Below, piece after piece: positions 24,641 to 37,769 of a stretch of DNA of 64,000 bases. This DNA comes from Beaufortia kweichowensis (taxonomy: Eukaryota; Chordata; Actinopteri; Cypriniformes; Gastromyzontidae). Every line of letters starts with the position of its first letter. Position 1 is the first letter of the stretch. A model generated the notes under the pieces. It ran no database searches, had not been told where the DNA came from, and saw only the letters and a program-made list of their open reading frames with translations. The translations under genes were made by a program, and so were the position numbers. The stretch lies in assembly GCA_019155185.1 (NCBI GenBank), contig CM032817.1:10312034-10376033 (forward strand). The letters are read 5' to 3'.

Positions 24641-26357
24641 TTGATTAGTTAAACAAGATTTGATTAAAGGAAGTTTGTTTTACAAAAACTATCAATTTTA
24701 GAGTTTTAGAAGTAGAGATTACTAGAATGTATAATATGATCCAATATAGTTTGTGAAAAAATCCATACAATACATGTTGAGAATGTTGAAAATTACTAAG
24801 GCAGGTTTACCTACTAAGAAACAGTTTACCTAAATATAATATGCCATCCTAGTTGTAAATAACATACTTCCTTTTCAGACGAAGGCAAAAAAATAATTTT
24901 ATAATAAAATACCCTCAAGTTATTTTCTTTTACCAACCTTCATAAAATACACCTTCATCATTAACATATTATTTACTTCAGTGGGTTAATAATTACAAAC
25001 AATACATTTGTGAGAGAAAATGATTAAAATTTTAAGCAACTGATCATCATGCGATGTTCAAATAATCATATACATTTCTAATGACTTCCTAACATTTAAA
25101 AAGTGTAAGTATTTTGTAACATTAAAACAGCGCCCTTCCAGAAATGGCCTAATTTCAAAGTGTGTGAAAGGAAACGCACCCACCTTATGAACAATATGAA
25201 TATGAACAATTCAACACATGTAAAACAACACATGTAAAACAACACATTTTCGCAACTTGACCTGCGTGATAGAGATACAGAAGTTGAAAGAGGGGTTTCG
25301 TGGTTCAGAGAGTAAATCAGTCCTACATAAAACACAACATACACGAAACAATTACTGTACAATCTCTCCTCGTGAACCAAAGTCAAAATAACTCCATATA
25401 AAACATCTGTGCTGTGGGTGGGGGTCTCCTCCTATTCATCTCCTCAAATACCAGCATCGACCGTGTAGGTGGCGCTGTCTGCATTTATTCACTAATTTAC
25501 TGTTTTTACACACTATACTGTATTACACATTAGTGGTCTTTATATTTCTCACTTGCACCAACAATAAAAAAAATTAAGAATGTTAAACTATTATTATTAT
25601 TATTAAGACACATTAAGCCTTCAAATATTTTGTGAAAAATCACAAATGGACAAAAATCGATGAAAATGTTTAAAAATATTGTTATAATATTTTGTGTAAT
25701 TCTGTACATCATTCCACAAATGTATTACTTTTAACTTACATTACTGTTTTTTCAGACACTTTAGTACATTTCTCAGTTCACAATCGATCTTTTTAACTGA
25801 TTACCCATGCTTTGGTAGCTTTATACAATTGAACAATTGTCGGCTGTGTACTACATTATTATATCATCTTGATCAAAATAGACTTTTGGTTCTCTGTAAA
25901 ATAGTCTCACCTTAAAAGCATCTTGGCATTATATCGCATATATTTTTAAAAGATCAATAAAAAAACATTTTTTACATACATCAAAGTGTTTTGTGACAGT
26001 TGTGTTAAAACATGGCAACAGGTTTATACATAACACCGTGACAATGAGTCAGCAATGACATTATTAACAGAAGATCATATTTGGTAAACAAAACTTTATG
26101 CAAAACTGTTGTGTTATGTGCCTTTTAATTTCAAGTTACTATTTTTGAGTGGTATCTAAGCATCATTTTACATGCCACACATTTGACTTTAAAGGGGCCA
26201 AATTTGTTCCTGAGGGAGAAATAACAATGGGAGCAACTCTTGTTCTAGAGAAGTATGACTGATAAGTGTGGTTTGTTTTACAGTATATTTTAGCATGACA
26301 TTTTTATGAAGTCTGAAGTCCAGCAGTAGATAAGTGAGCAATAAACCGTGATCGACT
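24641..26357. other. Intergenic DNA between relic and flank block 2
   Basis: AT-rich. No gene, RNA or intact element was recognised. Short open frames such as that at 25096-25386 on the minus strand have no family resemblance. Confidence 0.5.
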
Positions 26358-26440
26358 GTTATATGTATTTCCACGGGGTGGCAGTATAAACCTATGGGCT
26401 TGACATACAGGTATGACAGTAACATGCTATTAAATTAAAG
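26358..26440. repeat. Cluster flank block, copy 2
   Basis: Copy of the gggtggcagt-type block, here followed by tatgacagtaacatg, about 1.9 kb upstream of the SRCR gene 2 ATG. Confidence 0.6.
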
Positions 26441-27642
26441 AGTTGAGACATTGATGGGTGTGTTTGTCACAGCTTCCAATGGGCTGCTGCTGTGACGCAA
26501 TATAATCTCTTGGTTGTACTATTTCAAAAAATACCGTGTGAAATAGCATTAATAACGTAAGGTAACTTTGGAGAATCTTACTGGGCTTTTGTTTTGTAAT
26601 ACTGAGTCTTAAAGTGTGTTTACACCCTATACTAAAATAAACAAGCTATGCGTTTTGAAATGTTTGTCCTACAGCCTTAAAAAAAATGCTGTAATAATAA
26701 ACTGAAACGGTACGTCACTTTGTAAGGAGCACCACGCGCCTGCGCACACGGACTTCAACACGCGTTCATGAACACGGACAATATACTGTAGATTGTCCTT
26801 GAAGTCACCTGTCTTACATATTTGCGTTTTTGTACTTTACACCAGGCGATATAACGGTGTCGCTTTCAAAACGTGCAATTGAAACTTCTTTGCACTCTTT
26901 GAATTTCTTTTTAGCTCGTGTACTTGAATGGCCAAAACTTTTTGTGTTTTTAATTGACAACGTGGTCTTGTAAGCACCCCTGTTTGGATGAAGACTCTAG
27001 CTCGCTTCTCTGATTCAGAGGTTCTGCTTTGGATGTTTTCATTTCTGTCAAAAGCCTGGAATTCTTTCTTTTTGTTTGGCTGCAGTCTTTGAGGTTTATG
27101 TGTAAAGTTTATGACAGCACTTTTAAATTCATATGCTACAGTACACGTGAGTGTTGCTGCCATGATGCTCATGTAAATATAAACAAATCTTAAGTTCTAG
27201 CATTTTTAAAATTGTACATTTTTCCATTTGCTTTTGAATTGCAAAGCTTCTCATTTGTTGAGGGAGTTTTGCAACCGACACACCAAATATTATGAAACTG
27301 ACATTTAATACTGCCAGTTTGTGGCACATGCCCACAGCTTTAAGAGTAGCCCATATAAAGACAAAGTGAGTCATTCTGATATCCAACATTAACTATTCAT
27401 GATAATGTGTGACATCTTCTAAAAATGCCACCCGAGACGTATTCAAAGTTCAGGACATTTAAGAACAAAAATGTATTTACACATTTGCATTTATTCACAA
27501 TTTTGTGTTTAACAATTGAACCACCAACTTACCATTTTAAATACATTATAGATAGATTAAATTTAAAAGTGTATAGTTTGGATGTACTGTAAGTCACTCT
27601 GTATGAAAACGTTGGCCAAATGCAAAAATATAGAAATATTAG

Positions 27643-27753
27643 TGAGTCATTTGAGAGGAGGAGCAGAAAGGACAAATAAAACCGTCTGACGTCTCCTTGA
27701 CCTTGTCTTACACTGAAGACAAGGAAACTGCAGAACAGGAGTCATTTAATAAG
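27643..27753 (+). promoter_or_regulatory. Promoter and 5' UTR exon of SRCR gene 2
   Basis: AP-1 consensus TGAGTCA at 27643-27649, then gagaggaggagcag, a TATA-like aaataaaac (about 27674-27682) and an untranslated exon ending at the donor aataag|gttaaag (27753). Closely matches the gene 1 promoter. Confidence 0.55.
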
Positions 27754-28124
27754 GTTAAAGTTTAATCATTAGTTAATTAAACTTTGTTTTACTATTTACA
27801 GACAATATCTGTAGTTATTTTTATGTTTTTTTCTTTTGCCTTAAATGCTTTCATAGTTTTCACTTGCACTTTCACTCTCTTTCTGTTTTTGTCTGCATTG
27901 CAATAAATAAATATATTGTACTATATACTTACTTTAGAAGTAGTTTGTTTGGTTGCAAAATAAATAAACATAATTGTAATGATAAACATTTGTTTTGCAG
28001 ACACAAATCTCTTTTCCTTTTTCTCATTTTGTAGGTACTGTCTAGCAATTTTGTTTTGTATCTAAATTTTGTAACTTTGTATAGTCCTTTTCATACTATT
28101 TCCTCTCTAAGGTGAACAGTTTTA

Positions 28125-28185
28125 CAGTATCCTCACCATTGTAAGGCACTTTGGATAAAAGGGTCTTTTGAATAAATAATCATGA
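28125..28185 (+). mobile_element. SINE tail fragment
   Basis: attgtaaggcactttggat and the following aaaagggtctttt, then aataaataa, match the well-known 3' end of fish tRNA-derived SINEs. Head missing. It lies in the first intron of gene 2. Confidence 0.5.
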
Positions 28186-28266
28186 AGGACCCCCTGACCT
28201 CTGCATTATACTGATTTATCAGACAAATGGATCAAATGAAATATCTTTTATTTCTTTACAGGCATC

Positions 28267-30321
28267 ATGTTATTTTTCTTGTGCCTCATTCTCCTGCTTG
28301 GTAAGACAGAGACATGCACAGCTTTAAATATATCTCTACTATACTATAAACTTTTGGTATTAAATGTTGTTAAGATTGTTCCTGTAAAATACTCCAATCT
28401 ATCAGAATCACGAATAGTTTATAACAATGTATACATGACCGTGTTTGACAGATTTTAGAAATGCACCTCAAGTTGAAGCTTCTTTGAGGTTGGAGGGTAG
28501 CAGTGACACTTGTTCTGGACGAGTGGAGGTTCTTCATGATGGAGTATGGGGTACAGTGTGTGATAATGGCTGGGATCTATCCGATGCTGCAGTGGTGTGT
28601 AGAGAACTGGGATGTCCGACCGGTGCTGAAGCAAAGAAAATTGCCTACTTTGGATCTGGTGTGGGAACAATATGGATGGATGAAGTTCAATGTACAGGGA
28701 CTGAATTGTCACTAAGGGACTGTAGTTTTGCTGGATGGGGAATACACAACTGTGATCATTCATTTGATGCTGGAGTCATCTGTCGAGGTAGATATAGTGT
28801 CTCTGCTTGTCCCTTCAATTGCCTACAAAATATGGTCCTGTTTAAAACTGGACTCACAGAATCAGACTTTAGCAAACTAAAGTCTCATCTGTTTTACTGA
28901 CCAGTCAGCAATAAATAATGACACAACAGTTTCTGCAAATAGCTGTACAGAAAACCATTAAAAAACTGAAATAACAACAGTATTGTGCAATGTATTTCTA
29001 TGTATATTGTCTGTATTTAGTATTGTGTAAAACTGTATTATGCTTATGATTTTCATGCACTCTCCTTTAGATGTTAAACTGATAAATGGACCCCATATGT
29101 GTTCAGGAAGAGTTGAGGTCTTTTATAATGGTCAATGGGGAACAGTCTGTGATGCTGGATGGGATTTAACAGACGTTGCTGTGGTGTGTAATTACATGGG
29201 TTGTGGGACTCCTTTAGCAGCAAAGACCGGAGCTTTCTTTGGACAGGGTTCAGGACCCGTGTGGCTGGATGATGTGAGTTGTTCTGGCAATGAGATGTCA
29301 GTGAGAAATTGTCCATCGAAGGAATTAGGAACAAGCAGCTGCAGCCATTTACAAGATGCTGGAGTCATCTGTCGAGGTAGGTTGAAAATGTAGTCCTGCA
29401 TCACTAATAATGATATAATATAATGCCTAAAAGAGCTTACACTGTATGTGAAACTGATATTTCCTGCAGATATAAAGCTGGTGGATGGTAAGAATTCATG
29501 TAACGGCCGAGTTCAGATTCTTTATAATGGTCAGTGGGGTGCGGTGTGTAACACCGGCTGGGGTCTGGAAGAAGCTACAATTTTGTGTAAAGAGCTGGAG
29601 TGTGGTGAAGCTGGAGAGCCAGTGCCATATGTGAGTACATTGGTTGGGCCGATATGGATGGATAAATTTACATGTACAGGGCAAGAGTCATCAGTGCGCA
29701 GGTGTCCATTTACTGGATATGGTGTGAGCAGTTGTGTGGACGGACATCATGCAGGAGTTATTTGCATTCGTAAGATCATTTTTAACCTTTTCATAGCAAA
29801 TGCAGAATAAACAAATGAAAGATGGTATTTAGATTAACCATTCTTGCTCTAAGATCCATTTTATTTTACAGCAACTATTAGAAGAGTTGTGGTGAGGATT
29901 GTGGTTAAAGCTAAGGCTGGCATTGATGTCAATGACCCAAATATCAAGAAGAATCTAATTGACAAGGTAAGATAGCATCAGTTTTATTATGTAAATACTA
30001 GGTTCACTAATTAGTTTTTTGTCTGTTAGACCATGGAGACCAGACATCAGGCTCCTTATCATTATTTCAGCTGAGTAACTATGTAAATAATTGATCTAAT
30101 GAAATACTGTAACCCTTTAAATTCACTTCAGCTGTAAAATATCTACCGGTGCACAACTTAAAATCTTTGTTTGTTGAAATGTTTCACAATTAGTTTTTAT
30201 GCTTTTTATTTAATCTTTGTGGTTTTCCATTTCACAGATAAACAAAGTGGTGAAAAGTAAAGGAAATATTTATGTAAACTGGAGAACACAGCCCGATGTG
30301 AAGGTTTTTCATAAAGTGTAA
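28267..30321 (+). CDS. SRCR gene 2: secreted three-SRCR protein (384 aa)
   Basis: Signal exon 28267-28300 (MLFFLCLILLL). SRCR exons 28452-28787, 29071-29376 (type B) and 29470-29769 (type C). C-terminal exons 29872-29966 and 30238-30321, ending WRTQPDVKVFHKV. Total 1155 nt, all phases consistent, no stops. The first SRCR exon is a chimera: its first half resembles the N-terminal domains of the neighbouring genes, its second half, from about 28606 on, matches type A exons of gene 1 essentially base for base. Each domain has eight cysteines. VEVLxxxxW is present in domain 1 only. No membrane segment, so a soluble pattern-recognition protein is inferred. The smallest and cleanest gene of the cluster. 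Confidence 0.9.
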
Positions 30322-32145
30322 TCATGACAGGTTTGCTTTTCCTCTCTTTCATATTTATTTGTTTTTATTATTGTTTTGATATTACAATTTAAAACCTGTT
30401 GTTTTCACAGGTACTTTTGACTGCAAGACAAAAAGCACACAGCTAATTGTAATAATAATGGTAATCTGTTCACTTTCGCTTTTTCTTCACTGTCTGTACA
30501 CAAAACAATATCTTTCCTTACAAGCAGCTGCAATTGCAGTTATGTCGTAAGCTTTGGATGTGCTCATCTTTAACTATGGCATTATGTTTTAGATTATTTA
30601 GATTATCTCTTGCCCATACATTTTATTTGCCAAGTAGGCAATTATTGCAGAAATCATCTAGACAGGTAGACAAATACACGCACATGTGTGACAGTATAAC
30701 TTTATGCTAACATTGCTTTCGATTAAAGAGAATACTATACTGCATCATGAGTTTTTTAGTGTAAGAAACAAGCAAACTGTCATAGTCAGGAGAAGTCTTA
30801 AGCATGTTTAAAGGAACGTGCCTGATTTGCTTACAGAGACAGAAAAAGAGTGTGTGTTTTCATACATACTGCATGTCCTGAAACAACCTTTCTATCAACT
30901 GATCAAATTGTAAGATTAGGTTTAGAGTCAATGTTAGATTCAGGTTTATGACTGGCTTATGGGTTTGTATACCAATGTTTCCTGTCTTCAGCTTAATATC
31001 TTGTTATTTCTTATGTGCCTCCATGTTATCATGTTTGTGGCATTGTAAGTGCGGAGTTATGTTTAAGGTAGCTCAGAGTTTTCTTACAGCATTTACATAG
31101 TGCAGTCAAGTATAACAGGCGAAACAAAATTTTGTATAAACTCAGACTCTAGTGTGCAATTTAAGTAACTTTTATTTGAATGTGCTAGTGATGTTAAGAG
31201 TTTTGGCACGAAACAAAACGATGGTGGATTGATGAGGGGTGAGCACTTCTGTTGTCACATTGTCTTGTAATAAGTGATACATAATGGTATATCTAATTAA
31301 AAATAATGGTATATCTAAAACATAACATAGCTTTTTGTGAAGGGTTTTAAAATGAAATAAATAGGTTTTAGTTCAGCTTCTCTTTGTGTCTGCTAAAAAA
31401 GAAATTAAATTACATACTCTGTAAAGTAGTCTCACAGGTGGCTTGTTTTCTGTCCAGCGAACTAGAGAAATCTCACAAGTTGTGCAGACAACACCATACT
31501 GTGCAGACGAAGTCTGTAATTGTCCAAAAGTAGTGTTTCTTTAACAAAATTAATACACTGCTTATAGCTGTAGTGTATACATAAAATTCATTCAAAATTC
31601 AATAAAAATATATTTAAAAGTTTTAGTGGCATGAATATGAATAACTGGAGTGAATACGGTAATTCATTTCTCCTCGTAAATGTTTGTTAGCATCTTTTGA
31701 ATAACATTGAGTTGCAGCCAATCAATTGGTGCTGCATTTCTCAAACCCATGGTAGGACTTAAAGATATTCATGTGCTCTGAAGTAATCCTTACTTCATTG
31801 TAAGGGGACAGAGTTATGAGGTCACCTGCTGGACAAGTGTCATGTTGCACCTAAACTTAACTCTTAAAATGCAACTTTAAAATCATGTTTTTATTTATGT
31901 AGTTCATAATGACTTAAAGTTGTGCATATTATAAATATGTATAGAACAGTGCTGGTAAAACATGTGTACAATAAACATTTTATCTGCACATATAAAAGGC
32001 ATACGCTACATAATATGTAAGCCCTAATAAATAAACAAACTTTCTATACTTTCAGTATGTTTAAAAACAATTAACATGAGCTATTCACTTATGAAACGTT
32101 TTAATAAGAAAAATCATTCACAATGTCACAAACTTACAGGCCACC
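30322..32145. other. Intergenic DNA after SRCR gene 2
   Basis: Contains the probable 3' UTR intron and exon (acceptor cag near 30410, then gtacttttgactgc), which has relatives after gene 3 (38112) and in the relic (24526). Segments near 30480-30570, 30768 and 31070-31110 recur near 40790-40960, 39488/41395/43256 and 39790-39880/42060-42110, so the 3' flank was duplicated with the genes. No further gene seen. Confidence 0.5.
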
Positions 32146-32216
32146 GCTTACGAGTCGCTGTCCTTTTGTCCAGTGCTGAATTTCAGCACTGGACAAACGG
32201 ACAGCGACTCGTAAGC
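32146..32216. repeat. Near-perfect palindrome, 35-bp arms, one-base centre
   Basis: Arms 32146-32180 and 32182-32216 are reverse complements with one mismatch (a/c inside tttgtcc versus ggacaaac). The arms begin gcttacgagtcgctgtcc. With almost no spacer this could extrude as a cruciform. Confidence 0.9.
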
Positions 32217-32526
32217 AGCACTTAAAGCGTTAAAGATCTCTCACTTAAAGATCGTTTTAAGCGCATTTTGTAGGAAACGCACGTGAAACAATAACTAATT
32301 TTTGTAAAATCGTAGAAAATCGGTCTTGAGTGCTACAGTAACTTTATCGAGAAACGCAGCACATATCTTGTCATAGTTAAAGTTAGCTGATGCGATCATA
32401 TTTTAAGAGCAATTTGAAAAATATACCTGTCAGGTGTAAAATAAATAACGATAACGAAAATAAATACAATACTAATAAAATGTAAAAAACGATATGTAAA
32501 CTTGATTGTGTATGTAATTTGTGTGT

Positions 32527-32600
32527 CATGTAATGCCACCGGGTGGCACTGTAAGCCTATGCCATTAACATTTATGACAGTAACTGATCGATCAATTGAT
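32527..32600. repeat. Cluster flank block, copy 3
   Basis: gggtggcactgtaagcctatg followed by tatgacagtaact. About 1.4 kb upstream of the SRCR gene 3 ATG. Confidence 0.6.
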
Positions 32601-33258
32601 CGTATTCTCGAAACGTTTCTAAAAACTTATGGGCAGATCCAGCGGACGTGACATTTTTAGTCAAACCTTAAATATTGAAGTATAATATTTATCACAGAGT
32701 GTATTTATTACTAATAAATCTAACTGTTAGTTGATAAAGTCAGAAAAATATTAGTCTATTCTCGAGTTATTTTATTTACATTTTTATGTGTTCATTAATG
32801 AGGAATATGGACTGTTATGGATGTGACAATGTGTTAGACATGTTTGGTCAAAAGCTTATTCTTAGAGGTTTAGGTTTGAAGTTTGTTTTTAATTCTGTGA
32901 GGGTACTTTCAGCACTTGTGTTTGTGAACACTTTTGACAAGGTGTTTCTTTTAGTGTCTTCATGTAAATATAAACAAATGTTAAGTTCTTGCATTCTTAA
33001 AATTTGAGATTTTTTCCATCTGTTTTGAATTACAAATGTTCTCACTCCTTGAGAATGTTTGTGAAACTGACACTCCAAGTGTAATCTCATTGACAAAATT
33101 TAATACGGCATATTGTGCTTTTTGCCCACAGCTTTATGACACTTTGTATATGGCCAGTGGAGTGCCATCAAATTTATTTTAAGAAATATGTTTGGATCAT
33201 AATGATGAATCAGTAACAAATGTAACCAATGTAAATTTGAAATGTAACATTTTTTGTT

Positions 33259-33385
33259 TGACATTTACATTTATTCATTTAGGAGACTTACAGTGCATTT
33301 AAGGTATACAGTATGTGTGTTCCCTGGGTCGAACCCATGACCTTTGCATTGCTGGTGCAATGCTTAACCAGATGAGCTATGTATA
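33259..33385 (-). mobile_element. tRNA-derived SINE fragment
   Basis: On the minus strand a tRNA-like head (A-box-like tagctcatctggttaag, B-box-like gggttcgaccc) is followed by a body that ends in a tgaataaatgtaaatgt tail. This order is that of common cyprinid tRNA-derived SINEs. Another SINE tail on the plus strand (agtcactttg ... gctaaatgcataaatgtaaa, 33403-33450) lies next to it, directly before the gene 3 promoter. Confidence 0.65.
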
Positions 33386-33460
33386 GTAGAAATGTATAGT
33401 TTGGAAGTCACTTTGAATAGAAACCTCAGCTAAATGCATAAATGTAAATATGTAAGTCGG

Positions 33461-33561
33461 CTGAGTTGTTTTAAAGGAGGAGCAGGCTAAATAAAACCTT
33501 TTTGGTGTCTCCTTGACGTTGTTTCACACTGAAGACTAAGATACTGGAGTCGTTTTACCAG
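33461..33561 (+). promoter_or_regulatory. Promoter and 5' UTR exon of SRCR gene 3
   Basis: Matches the gene 1 and 2 promoters (ggaggagcag, TATA-like aaataaaac at about 33489-33497, tctccttgac, cacactgaagac) up to the donor accag|gtta at 33561. The AP-1 site is altered here: tgagttg in place of tgagtca. Confidence 0.55.
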
Positions 33562-33935
33562 GTTACAAAATTTAATCATTAGTTTTTGGCTTTATTTATT
33601 TGCCTTGCCTTTTCACTTTTCGCTTTTTCTCTCTTCTGTTTTCTCTGCATTGCAGTAAATATGTTGTACTATATCTGCTTTATTAGTTAGATTTGACTTA
33701 GCAGACAAAAAACTTTCTCCTTTCTCTATCATAAAAGTATTGTCTCTAGAAAATTGTTCAATTTTTCTCTTATTAATTCTTTATTAAGATTAATAACTTT
33801 ATTGCATCTCACTACTGTAAGTGATTATTGATAAAATGTGCTAAATTTAATCAATTTAATTAGACCCTAAACTCTGCTAATGATTTTTCAGTCAAACAGC
33901 TTAAATGAAATAATGTTTATTTCTTTACAGGCATC

Positions 33936-36900
33936 ATGTTATATTTCTTGTGCCTCGTTCTCCTGCTTGGTAAGACATTGACATGCACAGCTTTAAATAT
34001 ATCTCTATATTATACTATTACAAACTTTTGGTGTTAATTGGTGTTGAGATCCTGCTCATCTTTCCTGTAGAATACTCCAATCTGTCAGAATCACAATTAG
34101 TTTATAAACATGACTGTGTTTGCCAGATTTTAGAAATGGACCTCAAGTTGAAGCTTCTTTGAGGTTGGTGGGTGGCAGTGACTCTTGTTCTGGACGAGTG
34201 GAGGTTCTCTATAATGGAGTATGGGGAACAGTGTGTGATGATAACTGGGACGCATCAGATGCTGCGGTGGTGTGTAGACAGCTGGGCTGTGGAAATATTG
34301 TGGAGGCAAAGAGTTTGGCATACTTTGGGGTAGGTTCAGGACCAGTATGGATGGATGAAGTCCAGTGTTTTGGCAATGAAAATGTACTGGTTAACTGTCC
34401 AAGACCTTTGTGGGGAGATAGCAACTGTGGACACGGTGAAGATGCTGGAGTCATTTGTCAAGGTAAATGTAAAATAATTACTGAATCATACCAAAGAGAC
34501 GGAAGACAAAATGCTAAGCATTCCTAATCCCTGACTTTGTTTGTGTTTATCATTAGCCTCTGTTAGGTTGGTAGGTGGCGGGAAAACTTGTTCTGGACGG
34601 GTAGAGGTTCTTTATAATGGAGTATGGGGAACAGTGTGTGATAATGGCTGGGATCTGTCAGATGCAGCGGTGGTGTGTAGAGAACTAAACTGTGGAGATC
34701 CGGTAGAGGTGAAGACTGGTGCTTATTATGGACAAGGCACAGGAAAAATATGGATGGATAATGCACAATGTACTGGGAGTGAAACTTCATTGAGGAGCTG
34801 TTCTGCAACAAAGTGGGATGTACAGACCTGTGGCCATTCCAAAGATGCTGGAGTCATCTGTAAACGTGAGTTAAAATCCTGAATACATATTGCATATAGC
34901 TCACCAAGAAGAAGAGCATTTACATGAACATTTAAGGATTTTAATAATATGTCCTTTATTCATGTTTAGCTTCAATTAGGGTGGTTAATGGTCCCACTTG
35001 TTCTGGACGAGTGGAGGTTCTTCACGGTGGAGTATGGGGAACAGTATGTTCTGATTCCTGGGACTATACTGATGCTGTATTGGCGTGTAAAGACCTGGGA
35101 TGTCCATATGGTGCTGAAGCAAAAAAATATTCCTACTTTGAACCTGGTGTGGGAACAATATGGATGAGTAATACTCAATGTACAGGGGCTGAATTATCAC
35201 TTAAGCAATGCAGTTTTTCTGGATGGTTAAACAACAACTGTGATCATTCACTTGATGCTGGAGTCATCTGCCGAAGTAGGATAGATGCTGTTTCTTTACA
35301 AATAAATGCAAATAATAACTGTATTACAATATTGTGTATTCCTTTGTTTATTTAGAATTATGCAACACAGAATAGTCCTTAGTAGAGTTTTTCGGGATTT
35401 GCAGACTTACAGTTTTGTTCACTTTCCTATAGATTTCAGACTGGTAAATGGAGGCAGTACGTGTTCAGGAAGAGTGGAGACTTTAAATAATGATCAATGG
35501 GGAACGGTCTGTGATGCGGGATGGGATATAACAGATGCTGCTGTACTGTGTAGATTCTTAGATTGTGGGATTCCTGTAGAAGCAAAGACCGGAGCTTTCT
35601 TTGGACAGGGTTCAGGACCCGTGTGGCTGGATGATGTGAAATGTTTTGGGAATGAGCTCACAGTGAGAAATTGTCCATCAAAGGCACTAGGAACAAGTAC
35701 ATGCGGCCATGAACAAGATGCTGGAGTCATCTGTCAAGGTAAGTTATGATTTATGATAAGTATTTATAATGATACATTATAATTTGTGAAAGAGGTTATA
35801 CTGTATGTGAAACTGATATTTCCTGCAGAAGTAAAGCTGGTGGATGGTACGGCTCCATGTGATGGCAGAGTTCAGGTTTTTTATGATGGTCACTGGGGTT
35901 CAGTGTGTCACACCGGCTGGGGTCTGGAAGAAGCTACAGTTTTGTGTAAAGCACTGGGCTGTGGTGCCGTTGTAAGGCCAACGTCATATGCGGGCCCATA
36001 TAATGGGCCAAAATGGATGGATAATCTTGCATGTACAGGAAATGAAGGGAGACTGCGGAACTGTCCATTTACTGGATATGGTGTGAGCAGTTGTGGGGAC
36101 GGACTTTACGCAGGAGTTATCTGCAAGAGTATGTTTTTTTCTCTACTTCTTTAAGACCCTGCTGACATTCAAGTATCTCCCTAATGCTTTAACACTAAAA
36201 AGGAGTGTGTTGATTCATTTAAACTGCTTTAAACACTGTTCTTGACTATACCCTATCACCTGTATGTGAAATATAAAGAAACAATGTAAGATTGTTAATG
36301 AGGTCTTTGTAGTTTTATCTCCAACAATTTGTAAATATTCACTTTCATGTACGATTAAAAAGTATCTAGGAAATCTAGGAACAAAAAAATATACATTGTT
36401 AAACCATTTCCTTGTTTTTTGAATGGCAAATTTTCTCACTCAATAAGGAAGTTTGTGAAACTGACTCACCAAATATGATTCCATTGACAGTGTGTGGTGT
36501 TTGATCACAGCTTATTGAGCATGATGATACAAAATGTGTATGACTTTTGAACTTCCTCTTATGGCTTTGTTTACTCTCCTTTAGATGTTAAACTTGTAAA
36601 TGGACCCCATATGTGTTCAGGAAGAGTGGAGGTCATATATAATTATCATTGGGGAACAATTTGTGATGCTGGATGGAATTTAACAGACGCTGCTGTGGTG
36701 TGTAATAGCATGGATTGTGGAACACCGCTAGAAGCAAAGACCGGAGCTTTCTTTGGACAGGGTTCAGGACCCGTGTGGCTGGATGATGTGAAATGTTCTG
36801 GGAAAGAGCTCACATTGAGAAATTGTCCATCAAAGGCACTAGGAACAAGTACATGCAGCCACGGACAAGATGCTGGAGTCATCTGTCGAGGTAAATTGAA

Positions 36901-37769
36901 AATATATTTTATGAGTAATAATGATACAATTTAATTCCTGAAAAAGCTTATAATGTATGTGAAACCTGCAGATGTAAAGCTGGTGAATGGTACGAGTTCC
37001 TGTGATGGCAACATTCTGATTCTTAATAATGCTCAATGGGGTGCAGTGTGTTACAATGGCTGGGATCTTCAAGATGCTACAGTTTTATGTAGTGAACTGG
37101 GCTGTGGTGAATTTCCCGTACCAGTGCCATACGTGGGTACATATAATGGGCCGATATGGATGGATAATCTCGCATGTACAGGGAAAGAGTGGACAGTGCG
37201 AGACTGTCCGTTTACTGGATATGGTGTGAGCAGGTGTGTGGACGGACGTTACGCAGGAGTTACTTGCATTAGTAAGATCATGTTTGAAACTTCCTCTTTA
37301 AGTCTCTCTAACACAGATGTATTATAAATAAAGCTTGTCATTAAAGTATCTCGCATTTTAATGCTTTTCCTAGCGAATTAAAAGAAGTATGTTGTTTTGA
37401 TGAACCATTCTTGCCCTTACATCCCTTTAAAAAAAATCACAGAATTTGTAAGAAAAAATTTGCTGAGGATTGCAGTTACAGTTGAGACTGGCATTTATGT
37501 CAATGACCCAAATATCAAGAAGAGCATTATGGACAAGGTGAGATAGCATCAGTTTATATTATAAAATAATGTAACCATGATGATGCATTGATATAAAAAA
37601 AAATGGGCAGAATAAATTCAATTTGCCTCATGAGGTTTTCATGCTTTTCAACTAATCTGTGATGTTTTTAATTTTACAGATTAGCCAAGTGGTTAGAAGT
37701 AAAGGGAATAATTCTGCATCCTGGAAAACACAGCGTGATGGGAAGGTTTTCCACCAAATACCAAGATGA
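33936..37769 (+). CDS. SRCR gene 3: secreted seven-SRCR protein (793 aa)
   Basis: Signal exon 33936-33969 (MLYFLCLVLLL). SRCR exons 34127-34462, 34557-34865, 34970-35275, 35433-35738, 35829-36128, 36585-36890, 36972-37271. C-terminal exons 37443-37537 and 37680-37769. Total 2382 nt, every junction in frame, no stop. Domain order is N1, N2, A, B, C, B', C, which is the gene 1 plan with a single A-B-C-B' unit, so this may show the ancestral layout (inference). Domains 1-3 have VEVLxxxxW; domains 4-7 do not. In the C-terminal module the tryptophan-arginine core is changed to WKTQRDGKVFHQ. Probably a soluble microbe-binding protein, inferred from the domain family. Confidence 0.9.

Noticed and set aside
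26837..27172. 111-codon minus-strand open frame upstream of SRCR gene 2
   Set aside because: Lies in duplicated flank DNA whose copy at 32.9-33.1 kb does not keep the frame. No family resemblance.
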